A stretch of DNA of 64,000 nucleotides from an uncultured Flavobacteriaceae bacterium. GTDB taxonomy: Bacteria > Bacteroidota > Bacteroidia > Flavobacteriales > Flavobacteriaceae. Below the pieces are notes generated by a model, which did not search any database, had not been told where the DNA came from, and saw only the letters and a program-made list of their open reading frames with translations. Below, in pieces: positions 52,908 to 61,727 of this stretch (positions are counted from its first letter, which is position 1; the number at the start of each line of letters is the position of its first letter). The position numbers and the translations under genes were made by a program. The stretch lies in the NCBI GenBank assembly GCA_947501625.1, contig CANMWN010000001.1, positions 124,001 to 188,000 on the forward strand, given 5' to 3'.

Positions 52908-53580
52908 AATAAAACTTTTATTAGCCGAAGATGAAGAAGCTTTAGGTCAAATCTTAAAAGAAACTCTAGAGACTCGTGAGTTTGAAGTAGTATTGTGTGA
53001 AAATGGTGAAATTACTTATCAAAAATTTAAAGAAGAAAATCCAGAAATTCTTGTACTCGATGTCATGATGCCCAAAAAAGATGGCTTTACTTTGGCAAGA
53101 GAAATTCGTGAAGAAAACGACACAATTCCAATCATTTTTCTTACAGCAAAATCACAAGTTCAAGATGTCGTTGAAGGCTTTTCAATAGGTGGAAATGACT
53201 ATTTAAAAAAACCTTTTAGTATTGAGGAATTGATTGTAAGAATTAAAAATCTAATCTCAAGAACTAAACTTCAAAACACTTCTAAAGTATTTAATATAGG
53301 TAATTACAATTTTGACTTTCCTAAACAAACATTACAACATATCGATGAAGAAATTGTTCAATTAACTCACCGTGAAGCACATCTTTTGTATCATCTTTAT
53401 CAGAATAGAAATGAATTATTAGATCGATCAGTTATTCTAAAAAAATTATGGGGCGATGACGATTTCTTTAATGCACGTAGTATGGATGTTTTTATTTCCA
53501 AACTTCGAAAAAAACTCAAATCAGATCCAAATATTCAAATTATTAATGTTCGTGGTTTTGGGTACAAAATGATTTGTTAG
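52900..53580 (+). CDS. OmpR-family response regulator
   Basis: 226 residues. Receiver domain with acidic pocket LLAEDEEAL, phospho-acceptor Asp54 in LVLDVMMPKKDG, Thr in FLTAKS and Lys in YLKKPFS. C-terminal winged helix of the Trans_reg_C type (QLTHREAHLLYHLYQNRNEL, SRSMDVFISKLRKKL-like segment reading ARSMDVFISKLRKKL, VRGFGYKM). Partner of the kinase with which it overlaps. Likely targets: its own promoter and the divergent GLPGLI-receptor operon. Confidence 0.95.
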   Translation: MNKIKLLLAEDEEALGQILKETLETREFEVVLCENGEITYQKFKEENPEILVLDVMMPKKDGFTLAREIREENDTIPIIFLTAKSQVQDVVEGFSIGGNDYLKKPFSIEELIVRIKNLISRTKLQNTSKVFNIGNYNFDFPKQTLQHIDEEIVQLTHREAHLLYHLYQNRNELLDRSVILKKLWGDDDFFNARSMDVFISKLRKKLKSDPNIQIINVRGFGYKMIC

Positions 53581-53607
53581 TTTTAAAAATTCATTACATT
53601 TGAATAG

Positions 53608-54156
53608 ATGAAAAATGTATTCAAATATTTCTTTTTAATTATCTTTTGCTCGAGTTTTTCTCAAAACAATAAAGAAATTGATACTATTGGAGTTGATGTT
53701 TTAAATGCCACTTACTTGCTTCAAGATAATACTATCTATAAAAAGAAAAACAATCAAAGCATTTCTTATCTCAATGTTGCTTTTGGAGATATTCATTCAG
53801 TTGACATTTTAAATTCATTAGAGATAATTGTTTTCTATCGAGATTTTAATACAATCGCAGTATTAGACAATCAATTAAATCTCATTCAAGCAATAACTTT
53901 CCAAGACACAATACTATTTGCCAGAAAAGGAATTACAAATAAAATATGGCGTTATAATAATGATACTAACAAAATAGAATTGTATGATTACAAATCAAAA
54001 ACCGTCTCTCTCTCTTCTCCATTAATTACCAATTTTGTTCCAGAAGATATGGAAAGTGGATTTAATTATGTAAAACTGAAAGGAAATGATAAAACCTTAA
54101 TTTTTGATAGATATTTAAATCTTACCGAAACCCAAAATCATCAAAAAAATCACTAA
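53608..54156 (+). CDS. Secreted protein of unknown function
   Basis: 182 residues; signal peptide MKNVFKYFFLIIFCSSFSQ. Mature part holds several beta-propeller-like strands (YLNVAFGDIHSVDILNSLEI, IAVLDNQLNLIQAI, IWRYNNDTNKIELYDYKSK) but is too short for a full propeller. No family recognised. A TACATTTG box lies 5 bp before the ATG. 24 bp upstream of the deoxynucleoside kinase. Confidence 0.6.
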   Translation: MKNVFKYFFLIIFCSSFSQNNKEIDTIGVDVLNATYLLQDNTIYKKKNNQSISYLNVAFGDIHSVDILNSLEIIVFYRDFNTIAVLDNQLNLIQAITFQDTILFARKGITNKIWRYNNDTNKIELYDYKSKTVSLSSPLITNFVPEDMESGFNYVKLKGNDKTLIFDRYLNLTETQNHQKNH

Positions 54157-54179
54157 ATTAGCATTCTAAATTTTTTATT

Positions 54180-54794
54180 ATGCATGTAGCAATTGCAGGA
54201 AACATTGGTGCTGGTAAAACCACTTTAACAAAGTTATTGGCAAAACATTATAAATGGGAGCCGCATTTTGAATCGGTTGATGAAAATCCTTATTTAGATG
54301 ATTTTTATGGCGAAATGGAACGTTGGAGTTTTAATCTTCAAGTATATTTTTTAAATAGTCGTTTTAGACAAATATTGGAATTAAGACAAACTGGCAAAAA
54401 CATTATTCAGGATAGAACTATTTATGAAGATGCTAGTATTTTCGCTCCCAATCTTCATGCTATGGGATTAATGACCAATCGTGATTTTAGCAATTATTCT
54501 TCATTGTTTGAATTGATGGAAAATTTAGTAACTCCTCCAGATTTATTAATCTATCTACGTGCCAATATTGAAACTCTAGTAGGTCAGATTCATAAACGTG
54601 GACGTGATTATGAAAACTCAATTTCTATTGATTATTTAAGTCGATTAAATGAGCGCTATGAAGCGTGGATTACAAAATACAACAAAGGTAAATTGTTGAT
54701 TATTGATGTTGACAATCTTAACTTTGTAGACAACCCTGAAGACTTATCCTCAATTATTGAGCGTATTGATGCTCAAATACACGGGTTGTTTTAA
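54180..54794 (+). CDS. Deoxynucleoside kinase
   Basis: Salvage kinase phosphorylating deoxyribonucleosides. 204 residues: P-loop AIAGNIGAGKTTLTKLL, FQVYFLNSRF-like segment reading LQVYFLNSRF, DRTIYEDASIF (the DR-x3-ED catalytic/base motif), LIYLRANIETLVGQIHKRGR lid. Substrate specificity (dAdo/dGuo or dCyd) is not clear from sequence. Ends at a terminator shared with the convergent pyrophosphatase gene. Confidence 0.93.
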   Translation: MHVAIAGNIGAGKTTLTKLLAKHYKWEPHFESVDENPYLDDFYGEMERWSFNLQVYFLNSRFRQILELRQTGKNIIQDRTIYEDASIFAPNLHAMGLMTNRDFSNYSSLFELMENLVTPPDLLIYLRANIETLVGQIHKRGRDYENSISIDYLSRLNERYEAWITKYNKGKLLIIDVDNLNFVDNPEDLSSIIERIDAQIHGLF

Positions 54795-54808
54795 TAAAAT
54801 TATTGAAT

Positions 54809-54839
54809 AAAAAAAGCCAGCAAATTTGCTGGCTTTTTT
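54809..54839. terminator. Bidirectional terminator between deoxynucleoside kinase and hppA
   Basis: AAAAAGCCAGCAAATTTGCTG (54811-54831) continues to a perfect stem with loop-free centre, flanked by A-run and T-run. Confidence 0.92.
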
Positions 54840-54858
54840 GTTTGTATTATCTAAAGAA

Positions 54859-57291
54859 TTAATGTTTTTCAACCTCTTCTTTTATTTCTTTTACTACTTT
54901 CTCTCCTTTTTTAATCTCAACTTTAACATCTTCTTTTAAAGCATCAACTTTTTCTTTAACTTCAGCAGTAGTTCCTTCAATTACTTTCTCTTCAGTAACT
55001 GTTTCTCCATTCACTGTTTTAGTAGTTGTAACAACTGCTTTTGCATTATCAGTGTCATCAGCATTTACTACAACCTCAACTTCATTTTTAATCTCAGTTG
55101 CATGAGAATCATTATCAATAGCGTGACCTCCTAAAATCGGAGCAACTACTAAACCAATCAAGCAAGTTAACTTAATCAAAATGTTCATTGAAGGTCCAGA
55201 AGTATCTTTAAATGGATCTCCAACAGTATCTCCAGTTACTGCCGCTTTATGAGCTTCAGAACCTTTAAAAGTCATTTCTCCATCAATCTCAACTCCAGCT
55301 TCAAAAGATTTCTTAGCATTATCCCAAGCACCTCCTGCGTTGTTTTGGAAGATTGCCCAAAGAACACCACTTACAGTAACTCCAGCCATATAACCACCAA
55401 GCATTTCTGCAATAATCATATTATCCATTCCAAATAACATTGGTAAAAATGCGATTGCTAATGGGAATCCTATTGTTAAAATTCCAGGTAACATCATTTG
55501 TCTTAAAGATGCTTTCGTAGAAATATCAACACATTTATCATATTCTGGTTTTCCAGTTCCTTCCATAATTCCAGGAATCTCTTTAAACTGACGTCTTACC
55601 TCTTGTACCATTTCCATTGCCGCTTTTCCTACTGCATTCATTGCCAATGCAGAAAAAACAACTGGCACCATTCCACCAACAAATAACATTGCTAATACAG
55701 GTGCTTTAAAAATGTTAATTCCATCAATTCCAGTAAAAGTTACATAAGCAGCAAACAATGCTAAAGATGTTAATGCAGCAGATGCAATTGCAAATCCTTT
55801 TCCAGTAGCTGCAGTAGTATTACCAACTGAATCTAAAATATCTGTACGTTCTCTTACTATTGGATCTTGTTCACTCATTTCTGCAATTCCTCCAGCATTA
55901 TCTGCAATTGGTCCAAAAGCATCAATCGCTAACTGCATAGCAGTAGTAGCCATCATTGCAGATGCTGCTAATGCAACACCATAAAATCCTGCCAATGCAT
56001 AAGATGCCCAAATTGCTCCTGCAAATAACAATACTGTTGGGAATGTAGAAATCATTCCTGTTGCTAAACCTGCAATAATATTTGTTCCTGCTCCAGTACT
56101 AGACTGTTGCACAATTTTTAAAATAGGAGGTTTTCCTAATCCTGTATAATATTCAGTTACTGAAGATATAACTCCACCTACAACAAGACCGACAATTGTA
56201 GCCCAAAATACTCTCATAGAAGAAATCTCCAATGAACCTTCTCCAAAGAAACTCATTTTCATTGTTTCAGGTAGCATCCATGTTACTAGAACATAACAAG
56301 AGATTGCAACTAAACCAATAGATGTCCAGTTTCCAATATTTAAAGCTCCCATTACCTGAGATTCTTTCGCTTCGTTATTTTTAATTTTAACTAACATTGT
56401 TCCTATCATAGAAATGATAATACCAACACCTGCAATTGCCATAGGTAATAAAATAGGTCCTATTCCACCAAATGCATCAGCAATATTTCCACCGTTATCT
56501 CTAATAATATAGTTACCTAAAACCATTGCGGCTAATACAGTTGCAACGTATGAACCAAACAAATCTGCTCCCATTCCAGCAACATCACCTACGTTATCTC
56601 CAACATTATCTGCAATTGTTGCAGGATTACGTGGATCATCTTCAGGAATACCTGCTTCAACTTTACCAACTAAATCTGCTCCAACATCGGCTGCTTTCGT
56701 ATAAATACCTCCACCAACACGTGCAAATAATGCAATTGACTCAGCACCTAAAGAAAATCCAGCTAAGGTTTCTAATACGATAGTCATATCATCTACAGAT
56801 GTCCAAGCACCATTCATAAAATAATTAAAGAAAATTATAAAGAACGCTGTTAAACCTAATACTGCCAATCCAGCAACACCAAGTCCCATTACTGTTCCTC
56901 CACCAAAAGACACTTTTAAAGCATTTGGCAAACTAGTCTTTGCAGCTTGTGTAGTTCTTACATTTGTTTTTGTTGCAATTTTCATACCTACATTTCCTGC
57001 GAATGCAGAAAAAATGGCACCGAAAATAAATGCTATAATAATTAACCAATGCGTAGTTGGAACAACCATTGACACTATTCCTAACAATATACTTACACCA
57101 ATAACAAATACTGCTAATAGTTTGTATTCTGCATTCAAGAAAGCCAAAGCACCTTCGTAAATGTTATCCGCAATTTCTTTCATCTTTCCGTCTCCTGCAT
57201 CTTGCTTCATTACCCAAGAACGCTTAATAAGCATATAAATTAATCCAATTACTGCAGCAGCAACTGGCATCCAAATCATCATTGATTCCAT
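54859..57291 (-). CDS. hppA: Membrane-bound pyrophosphatase (Na+- or H+-translocating)
   Basis: 810 residues, about 16 membrane helices. Pyrophosphate site: GGGIYTKAADVGADLVGKVE and DDPRNPATIADNVGDNVGDV; a second acidic block FGPIADNAGGIAEM and a third KCVDISTK. The GNTTAATGKG segment has Ala where K+-independent enzymes have Lys, so K+-dependent. Couples PPi hydrolysis to cation pumping; Na+ or H+ cannot be told by eye. The last ~75 residues (from about 735) are a charged Lys/Glu/Val tail beyond the core. ppa lies directly upstream, so two pyrophosphatases are neighbours. Confidence 0.94.
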   Translation of the reverse strand: MESMMIWMPVAAAVIGLIYMLIKRSWVMKQDAGDGKMKEIADNIYEGALAFLNAEYKLLAVFVIGVSILLGIVSMVVPTTHWLIIIAFIFGAIFSAFAGNVGMKIATKTNVRTTQAAKTSLPNALKVSFGGGTVMGLGVAGLAVLGLTAFFIIFFNYFMNGAWTSVDDMTIVLETLAGFSLGAESIALFARVGGGIYTKAADVGADLVGKVEAGIPEDDPRNPATIADNVGDNVGDVAGMGADLFGSYVATVLAAMVLGNYIIRDNGGNIADAFGGIGPILLPMAIAGVGIIISMIGTMLVKIKNNEAKESQVMGALNIGNWTSIGLVAISCYVLVTWMLPETMKMSFFGEGSLEISSMRVFWATIVGLVVGGVISSVTEYYTGLGKPPILKIVQQSSTGAGTNIIAGLATGMISTFPTVLLFAGAIWASYALAGFYGVALAASAMMATTAMQLAIDAFGPIADNAGGIAEMSEQDPIVRERTDILDSVGNTTAATGKGFAIASAALTSLALFAAYVTFTGIDGINIFKAPVLAMLFVGGMVPVVFSALAMNAVGKAAMEMVQEVRRQFKEIPGIMEGTGKPEYDKCVDISTKASLRQMMLPGILTIGFPLAIAFLPMLFGMDNMIIAEMLGGYMAGVTVSGVLWAIFQNNAGGAWDNAKKSFEAGVEIDGEMTFKGSEAHKAAVTGDTVGDPFKDTSGPSMNILIKLTCLIGLVVAPILGGHAIDNDSHATEIKNEVEVVVNADDTDNAKAVVTTTKTVNGETVTEEKVIEGTTAEVKEKVDALKEDVKVEIKKGEKVVKEIKEEVEKH

Positions 57292-57352
57292 ATATATTTT
57301 TGTTTTAGTTAAATTAATTTTTTGCTCGGCAAATGTAGTAAAAACCTACAAA

Positions 57353-57386
57353 ATAAAAAACCTCTTAAAGTTCTAATTTTAAGAGG
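57353..57386 (-). terminator. Terminator of ppa
   Basis: CCTCTTAAA (57361-57369) and TTTAAGAGG (57378-57386); on the minus strand it is followed by a run of T. 26 bp after the ppa stop, so ppa and hppA are separate transcripts. Confidence 0.88.
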
Positions 57387-57411
57387 CTTTTATAATATTC
57401 TGTATATTATT

Positions 57412-57939
57412 TTAGATTGTGAAGTCACCATTCTTTTTATGGTCACTTTTTTCATATCTTTCAATACATTTATCTAAAATTTCGTAGGCTTCATTTGCAT
57501 CTCCCCAACCTCCAACATCTACTTTCTTTTCTTCTAAATCTTTATAAACCTGAAAGAAGTGAGTTATCTCTTTTTTTCTATGTGGATTTAAGTCAGATAA
57601 ATCATTATAACTATTCCATATTGGATCAGTTACAGGCACACAAATTAACTTTTCATCTGGTCCTTTCTCATCTGCCATATGAAAGACGCCAATTGGTTTA
57701 ACTTCCATAACACACATTGGAAAAGTTGGCTCTGTGCCCATTACCAATACATCTAATGGATCTCCATCTAATGCTAATGTTTCTGGTATAAACCCATAAT
57801 CTCCTGGATACATCATCGAAGAAAATAACATTCTATCAAAACGTATTTTCTTTAAATCAAAATCATATTCATATTTATTCCTACTTCCTTTAGGAATTTC
57901 AATTAATACATCAACTGTTTTCTTCTCTTTAGCAGTCAT
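57412..57939 (-). CDS. ppa: Inorganic pyrophosphatase (soluble, family I)
   Basis: Hydrolyses PPi to two phosphates in the cytoplasm. 175 residues: EIPKGSRNKYEYD, MMYPGDYGFIPET, and the metal-binding DGDPLDVLVM, followed by KLICVPVTDP. Length typical of family I. A full consensus promoter is directly upstream. Confidence 0.96.
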   Translation of the reverse strand: MTAKEKKTVDVLIEIPKGSRNKYEYDFDLKKIRFDRMLFSSMMYPGDYGFIPETLALDGDPLDVLVMGTEPTFPMCVMEVKPIGVFHMADEKGPDEKLICVPVTDPIWNSYNDLSDLNPHRKKEITHFFQVYKDLEEKKVDVGGWGDANEAYEILDKCIERYEKSDHKKNGDFTI

Positions 57940-57961
57940 ATTATTTTATTTTTTGGGAGGG

Positions 57962-57991
57962 CAAAAGTAGTAAATCTATTGAGTTGAACAA
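57962..57991 (-). promoter_or_regulatory. Promoter of ppa
   Basis: Minus strand: TTG (57991-57989), exactly 19 bp, then TACTTTTG (57969-57962). Clear match to the Bacteroidota consensus, 22 bp before the ATG. Confidence 0.72.
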
Positions 57992-58008
57992 TAAGAATTT
58001 TATTTTAT

Positions 58009-60510
58009 TTAGAAATTAAAACCAAAAGAACCTTTTATCCCAAAATTGTTTGCATTAGGTAAATTTCTATAACTTCCTCTCCAAATAAAATCTACTCTAA
58101 AAACTTTAAATATATTACCAATACCAGCACTGTATTCTAGGTATATATCTTCTGGCGCTATAACATTTGAAGATAACGAAGAAAATGACAAATTGGAAAG
58201 CGAAGGGTTATTTATATTGATATTATTATCAGAAATAGTCCCCCAAACAGCCTTAATACCAACAACTTCTCTCAAATTCAATTTTCTTAATAGTGGAATC
58301 CTAGAGAAAAAGCGTCCATTAAAATTATGGTCAATATGAACCGATGCATAAGTATCGGTAACAAACTCATAATAATCTAGTAATCCATAAGTATTACTAA
58401 TATTAAAATAGGATTGATTTCCCGGAACCACATTTAATAGTCCAAGCGGAACTTCTCCAAATGTTTTTCCTACTTCTAGCGTTGTAAACATTCTACCAAA
58501 TCCGCCCACAAGAATTGGTTGTCTATAATAGAGTTGTAATTTTTGATAATCAAAATTACTTCCTAAAAATCCTTTTAAACCTTTGGAATAATTAACATAA
58601 AGCGTTGAGTAATCATCACTTACTTCTCTTCGTTCCACACCATAACCAATAGTTTTTCTTCCAGGAGTATATTTTACTGAAAAATCTACTTCAGATTGTG
58701 CCAAACTTGATTGAATATTTCCATTTTCATCAAAGTAATCTAAATTAAAAGTTGGGGATGCAGATTTTAACGTTCTATAGGATGCTCCTAACCTAAAAGT
58801 AATGTTCTTTTTAGGCTCCATTTCTATAAAGGCATTGGACAAATTAATGGAAGTCAGCTTACTATTATCACCACTTGCAAAAAAAGCAGAAGATGCAAAA
58901 CTTCGACCCAAAATATCATTAGTAGTAGTTAAACTTACACCTATTTGCTCAACATCTCTTCGGTTTCCAATTCCAAAAATTGTCCTCTTTTTTTTATCTA
59001 GCATAAACTTACCAGATAAACCATACTTGAACTGGCCATCCTTAAAACCATAAGCTGTATATCCTTGTAATCTCCATAAGTCATTACTTCCAAAATAAGT
59101 TCTTCCTCCAACTCTCAATCGCAACCCTTCAACATCGTTAGTTCCAATAGTTGAAAAAATAGGTCCGTAATCAAAATTAGGAAATTCAATATAGCCTGAA
59201 CCTAAAATAGATACTAGGTTATACATTTTTTTAAACTTAGGAACCGTACTCAAAGTATCTAACATTTTATAAATACCCTTTTCATCATCATTCAGTTTCT
59301 CTTGACGATTCGCAGACCAATAATCATTTGATTTAGCGTAAATTTCTTCAGCATAAATATCAGATTCCGTTTTATAAAAATCCTCGCCTTTATCTTCATT
59401 AAATTTATAGTCTTTATACATCGTTGTACGCTTGCCATAAACTCCTTTAGACTTTTCTTTTTTTCCAAGACTAAAATCTGACATGATATAATCTCTTTTC
59501 AGCAAGAAAACCGAATCATTTAACACATTAAAATCTTGTTCTATATAAATATCTTTGACCCAATTAATATTAGCGCTTCTATTTGCTTGCATATTAATTT
59601 CTTTAACCGCATAAGTAGAATCATTGACCCAAAAATCTCCCTTAAAAGTAAGTTCACTTTTCCTTCTTGGATAATAAAGAATATTATAACACCATTTATC
59701 TTCAATAAAAGCACTATCGGTCAAGACATAATTATAGGTTGATACTCCGGTTTTTGAAAGAGGGCTCACAAAACTTTTATCAAAAATTTTAATGTAATTA
59801 TTATAAATATCATAATCCATATATAAATCCTTAATAAAAGATATGATATGTTGATTAGAATCAAAACCAGAATTTTTATTAGCAATTAAGTCTTCTCTCT
59901 TTTTATTTGATCTATTGTTTCCGTAAGTCTTATGAACAGATTCGTTAATAAAAATAGGTAAATACGATTTTCCTGTAATTCTTGAAGTATCAATATTATC
60001 AAATATAAACTCCATTCCTCTAAAGAGTTTACGTTTCATCATAGTACTATCAATATTATTCATATCAAATTCTACTTTCTCATACTTTTCATATTCATAT
60101 TGATCAAATAGATAGGTTCCGTTTTGACGTTTTTTAGCCCAAATTTTCTTTAAAATTGCAATCGCAGGATTTCCTTTCTTTTTTACTTTTCCTGAATATA
60201 CAACAACTTCATCCAATTGACTTTCAACCTCATTTAATTGGATTTTTAAATCAAAATCTCGAGATTGAATTTTTAACGTTTTTGTTTCATAACCTATAAA
60301 TGAAACTTCAATTTCATTATAATTTTCATCTGATTCCAGATAAAATCTACCATTTTCATCAGATACAGTTCCAACAGTAGAGTTAACAAAAACAATATTA
60401 GCAAAAGGGATACTCTCATTACTAGCATCAATAACAGTCCCGCTAATCTTTACCTGAGAATAAATTGCTATTTGAATAAATAGGAATAATAGGGTTAACT
60501 TATATTTCAT
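58009..60510 (-). CDS. DUF5686 protein with carboxypeptidase-regulatory domain
   Basis: 833 residues; signal peptide ending IYSQ. CarboxypepD_reg domain at ~20-105 (ISGTVIDASNESIPFANIVF, EVSFIGYETKTLKI), then the DUF5686 region (VVVYSGKVKKKGNPAIAILK, DQYEYEKYEKVEFDMNN) and a C-terminal barrel-like half ending in NFGIKGSFGFNF. Outer membrane; function unknown. Separate from pdhB upstream, which ends at a terminator. Confidence 0.88.
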   Translation of the reverse strand: MKYKLTLLFLFIQIAIYSQVKISGTVIDASNESIPFANIVFVNSTVGTVSDENGRFYLESDENYNEIEVSFIGYETKTLKIQSRDFDLKIQLNEVESQLDEVVVYSGKVKKKGNPAIAILKKIWAKKRQNGTYLFDQYEYEKYEKVEFDMNNIDSTMMKRKLFRGMEFIFDNIDTSRITGKSYLPIFINESVHKTYGNNRSNKKREDLIANKNSGFDSNQHIISFIKDLYMDYDIYNNYIKIFDKSFVSPLSKTGVSTYNYVLTDSAFIEDKWCYNILYYPRRKSELTFKGDFWVNDSTYAVKEINMQANRSANINWVKDIYIEQDFNVLNDSVFLLKRDYIMSDFSLGKKEKSKGVYGKRTTMYKDYKFNEDKGEDFYKTESDIYAEEIYAKSNDYWSANRQEKLNDDEKGIYKMLDTLSTVPKFKKMYNLVSILGSGYIEFPNFDYGPIFSTIGTNDVEGLRLRVGGRTYFGSNDLWRLQGYTAYGFKDGQFKYGLSGKFMLDKKKRTIFGIGNRRDVEQIGVSLTTTNDILGRSFASSAFFASGDNSKLTSINLSNAFIEMEPKKNITFRLGASYRTLKSASPTFNLDYFDENGNIQSSLAQSEVDFSVKYTPGRKTIGYGVERREVSDDYSTLYVNYSKGLKGFLGSNFDYQKLQLYYRQPILVGGFGRMFTTLEVGKTFGEVPLGLLNVVPGNQSYFNISNTYGLLDYYEFVTDTYASVHIDHNFNGRFFSRIPLLRKLNLREVVGIKAVWGTISDNNININNPSLSNLSFSSLSSNVIAPEDIYLEYSAGIGNIFKVFRVDFIWRGSYRNLPNANNFGIKGSFGFNF

Positions 60511-60514
60511 AATT

Positions 60515-60549
60515 GAAAAAACCTTTCAAACATCGTGCCTGAAAGGTTT
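60515..60549 (-). terminator. Terminator of pdhB
   Basis: AAACCTTTCA (60519-60528) and TGAAAGGTTT (60540-60549), T-run on the minus strand side. 20 bp after the pdhB stop. Confidence 0.82.
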
Positions 60550-60569
60550 AAAACGTTTATATTTTTTTA

Positions 60570-61550
60570 TTATTTTACGTACATTACGTCTTTGACCGCC
60601 TTAACAACATCATTTGCGTTCGGCAACCATTCAGCCAACAAGACTGGTGAGTAAGGTGCAGGAGTATCTGCTGTAGTTATTCTTTTTATTGGTGCATCTA
60701 AATAATCAAAAGCATTTTCTTGAACTTGATAAGTAATTTCTGAAGCAACGCTAGCAAAAGGCCAAGCTTCTTCAAGAATTACCAATCTATTAGTTTTCTT
60801 TACTGATTCTAAAATTGCATCATGATCCATAGGACGAACCGTTCTTAAATCAATAATTTCAACAGAAATACCATCTTTTTCAAGTACATCAGCAGCCTTA
60901 AAAGCCTCTTTAATTATTTTTCCAAAAGATACGATAGTTACATCATTTCCCTTTCTCTTAACATCAGCAACTCCAATAGGCAATACATATTCTCCTTCCG
61001 GAACTTCTCCCTTATCACCGTACATTTGTTCTGATTCCATAAATATAACAGGATCGTCATCACGAATTGCAGCCTTTAATAAACCTTTAGCATCATATGG
61101 AGTTGATGGAACAATTACTTTTAATCCAGGAGTATTTGCAAACCAATTTTCAAATGCTTGAGAGTGTGTTGCCCCTAATTGACCAGCAGATGCAGTTGGG
61201 CCTCTAAAAACAATAGGGCAAGGAAATTGACCTCCACTCATTTGTCGAATTTTAGCTGCATTATTTATTATTTGATCAATACCAACCAGCGAAAAGTTAA
61301 AAGTCATGTATTCAACAATAGGTCTATTTCCTCCCATTGTTGATCCAACAGCAATTCCAGCAAAACCAAGTTCAGCAATTGGTGCATCAATCACACGTTT
61401 TTCACCAAACTCATCTAACATTCCTTTTGATGCTTTGTAGGCTCCATTATATTCTGCTACTTCTTCACCTATCAAATAGACAGTTTCATCTCTACGCATT
61501 TCTTCACTCATTGCTTCGCAAACTGCCTCTCTAAATTGTATTGTCTTCAT
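60570..61550 (-). CDS. pdhB: Pyruvate dehydrogenase E1 component, beta subunit
   Basis: 326 residues. E1 beta of an alpha/beta pyruvate dehydrogenase: TIQFREAVCEAMSEEMRRD, VYLIGEEVAEYNGAYKASKG, DAPIAELGFAGIAVGSTMGG, PIVFRGPTASAGQLGATHSQ and C-terminal TADTPAPYSPVLLAEWLPN. It needs an E1 alpha partner, not adjacent here. Could also be a branched-chain 2-oxoacid dehydrogenase E1 beta, but the GQLGATHSQ block favours pyruvate. Confidence 0.92.
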   Translation of the reverse strand: MKTIQFREAVCEAMSEEMRRDETVYLIGEEVAEYNGAYKASKGMLDEFGEKRVIDAPIAELGFAGIAVGSTMGGNRPIVEYMTFNFSLVGIDQIINNAAKIRQMSGGQFPCPIVFRGPTASAGQLGATHSQAFENWFANTPGLKVIVPSTPYDAKGLLKAAIRDDDPVIFMESEQMYGDKGEVPEGEYVLPIGVADVKRKGNDVTIVSFGKIIKEAFKAADVLEKDGISVEIIDLRTVRPMDHDAILESVKKTNRLVILEEAWPFASVASEITYQVQENAFDYLDAPIKRITTADTPAPYSPVLLAEWLPNANDVVKAVKDVMYVK

Positions 61551-61624
61551 TTAATAATAAATTTGAATTAGCAAAAATAAATAATTTCAGCATAGAAATT
61601 AATGTGATTTGATAATAATTTTAT

Positions 61625-61636
61625 TATGCATGCATA
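61625..61636. promoter_or_regulatory. 12-bp perfect palindrome in the pdhB/etfB promoter region
   Basis: TATGCATGCATA, exact palindrome, located between divergent -7 boxes of pdhB (TATTTTTG, 61572-61579, minus) and etfB (TATCTTCG, 61658-61665, plus). Possible operator; no regulator is known. Confidence 0.3.
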
Positions 61637-61657
61637 GTATTTTTTAAAAAAAAGTAG

Positions 61658-61665
61658 TATCTTCG
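61658..61665 (+). promoter_or_regulatory. -7 box of the etfBA promoter
   Basis: TATCTTCG, one mismatch from TAnnTTTG. The predicted start is followed by a short hairpin (GATTAA/TTAATC, 61670-61684) in the leader. Confidence 0.4.
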
Positions 61666-61727
61666 TGCCGATTAAATTTTAATCAATTTATTATTCATAA
61701 AAAAACTTCAATAAAAGATATAATCGA

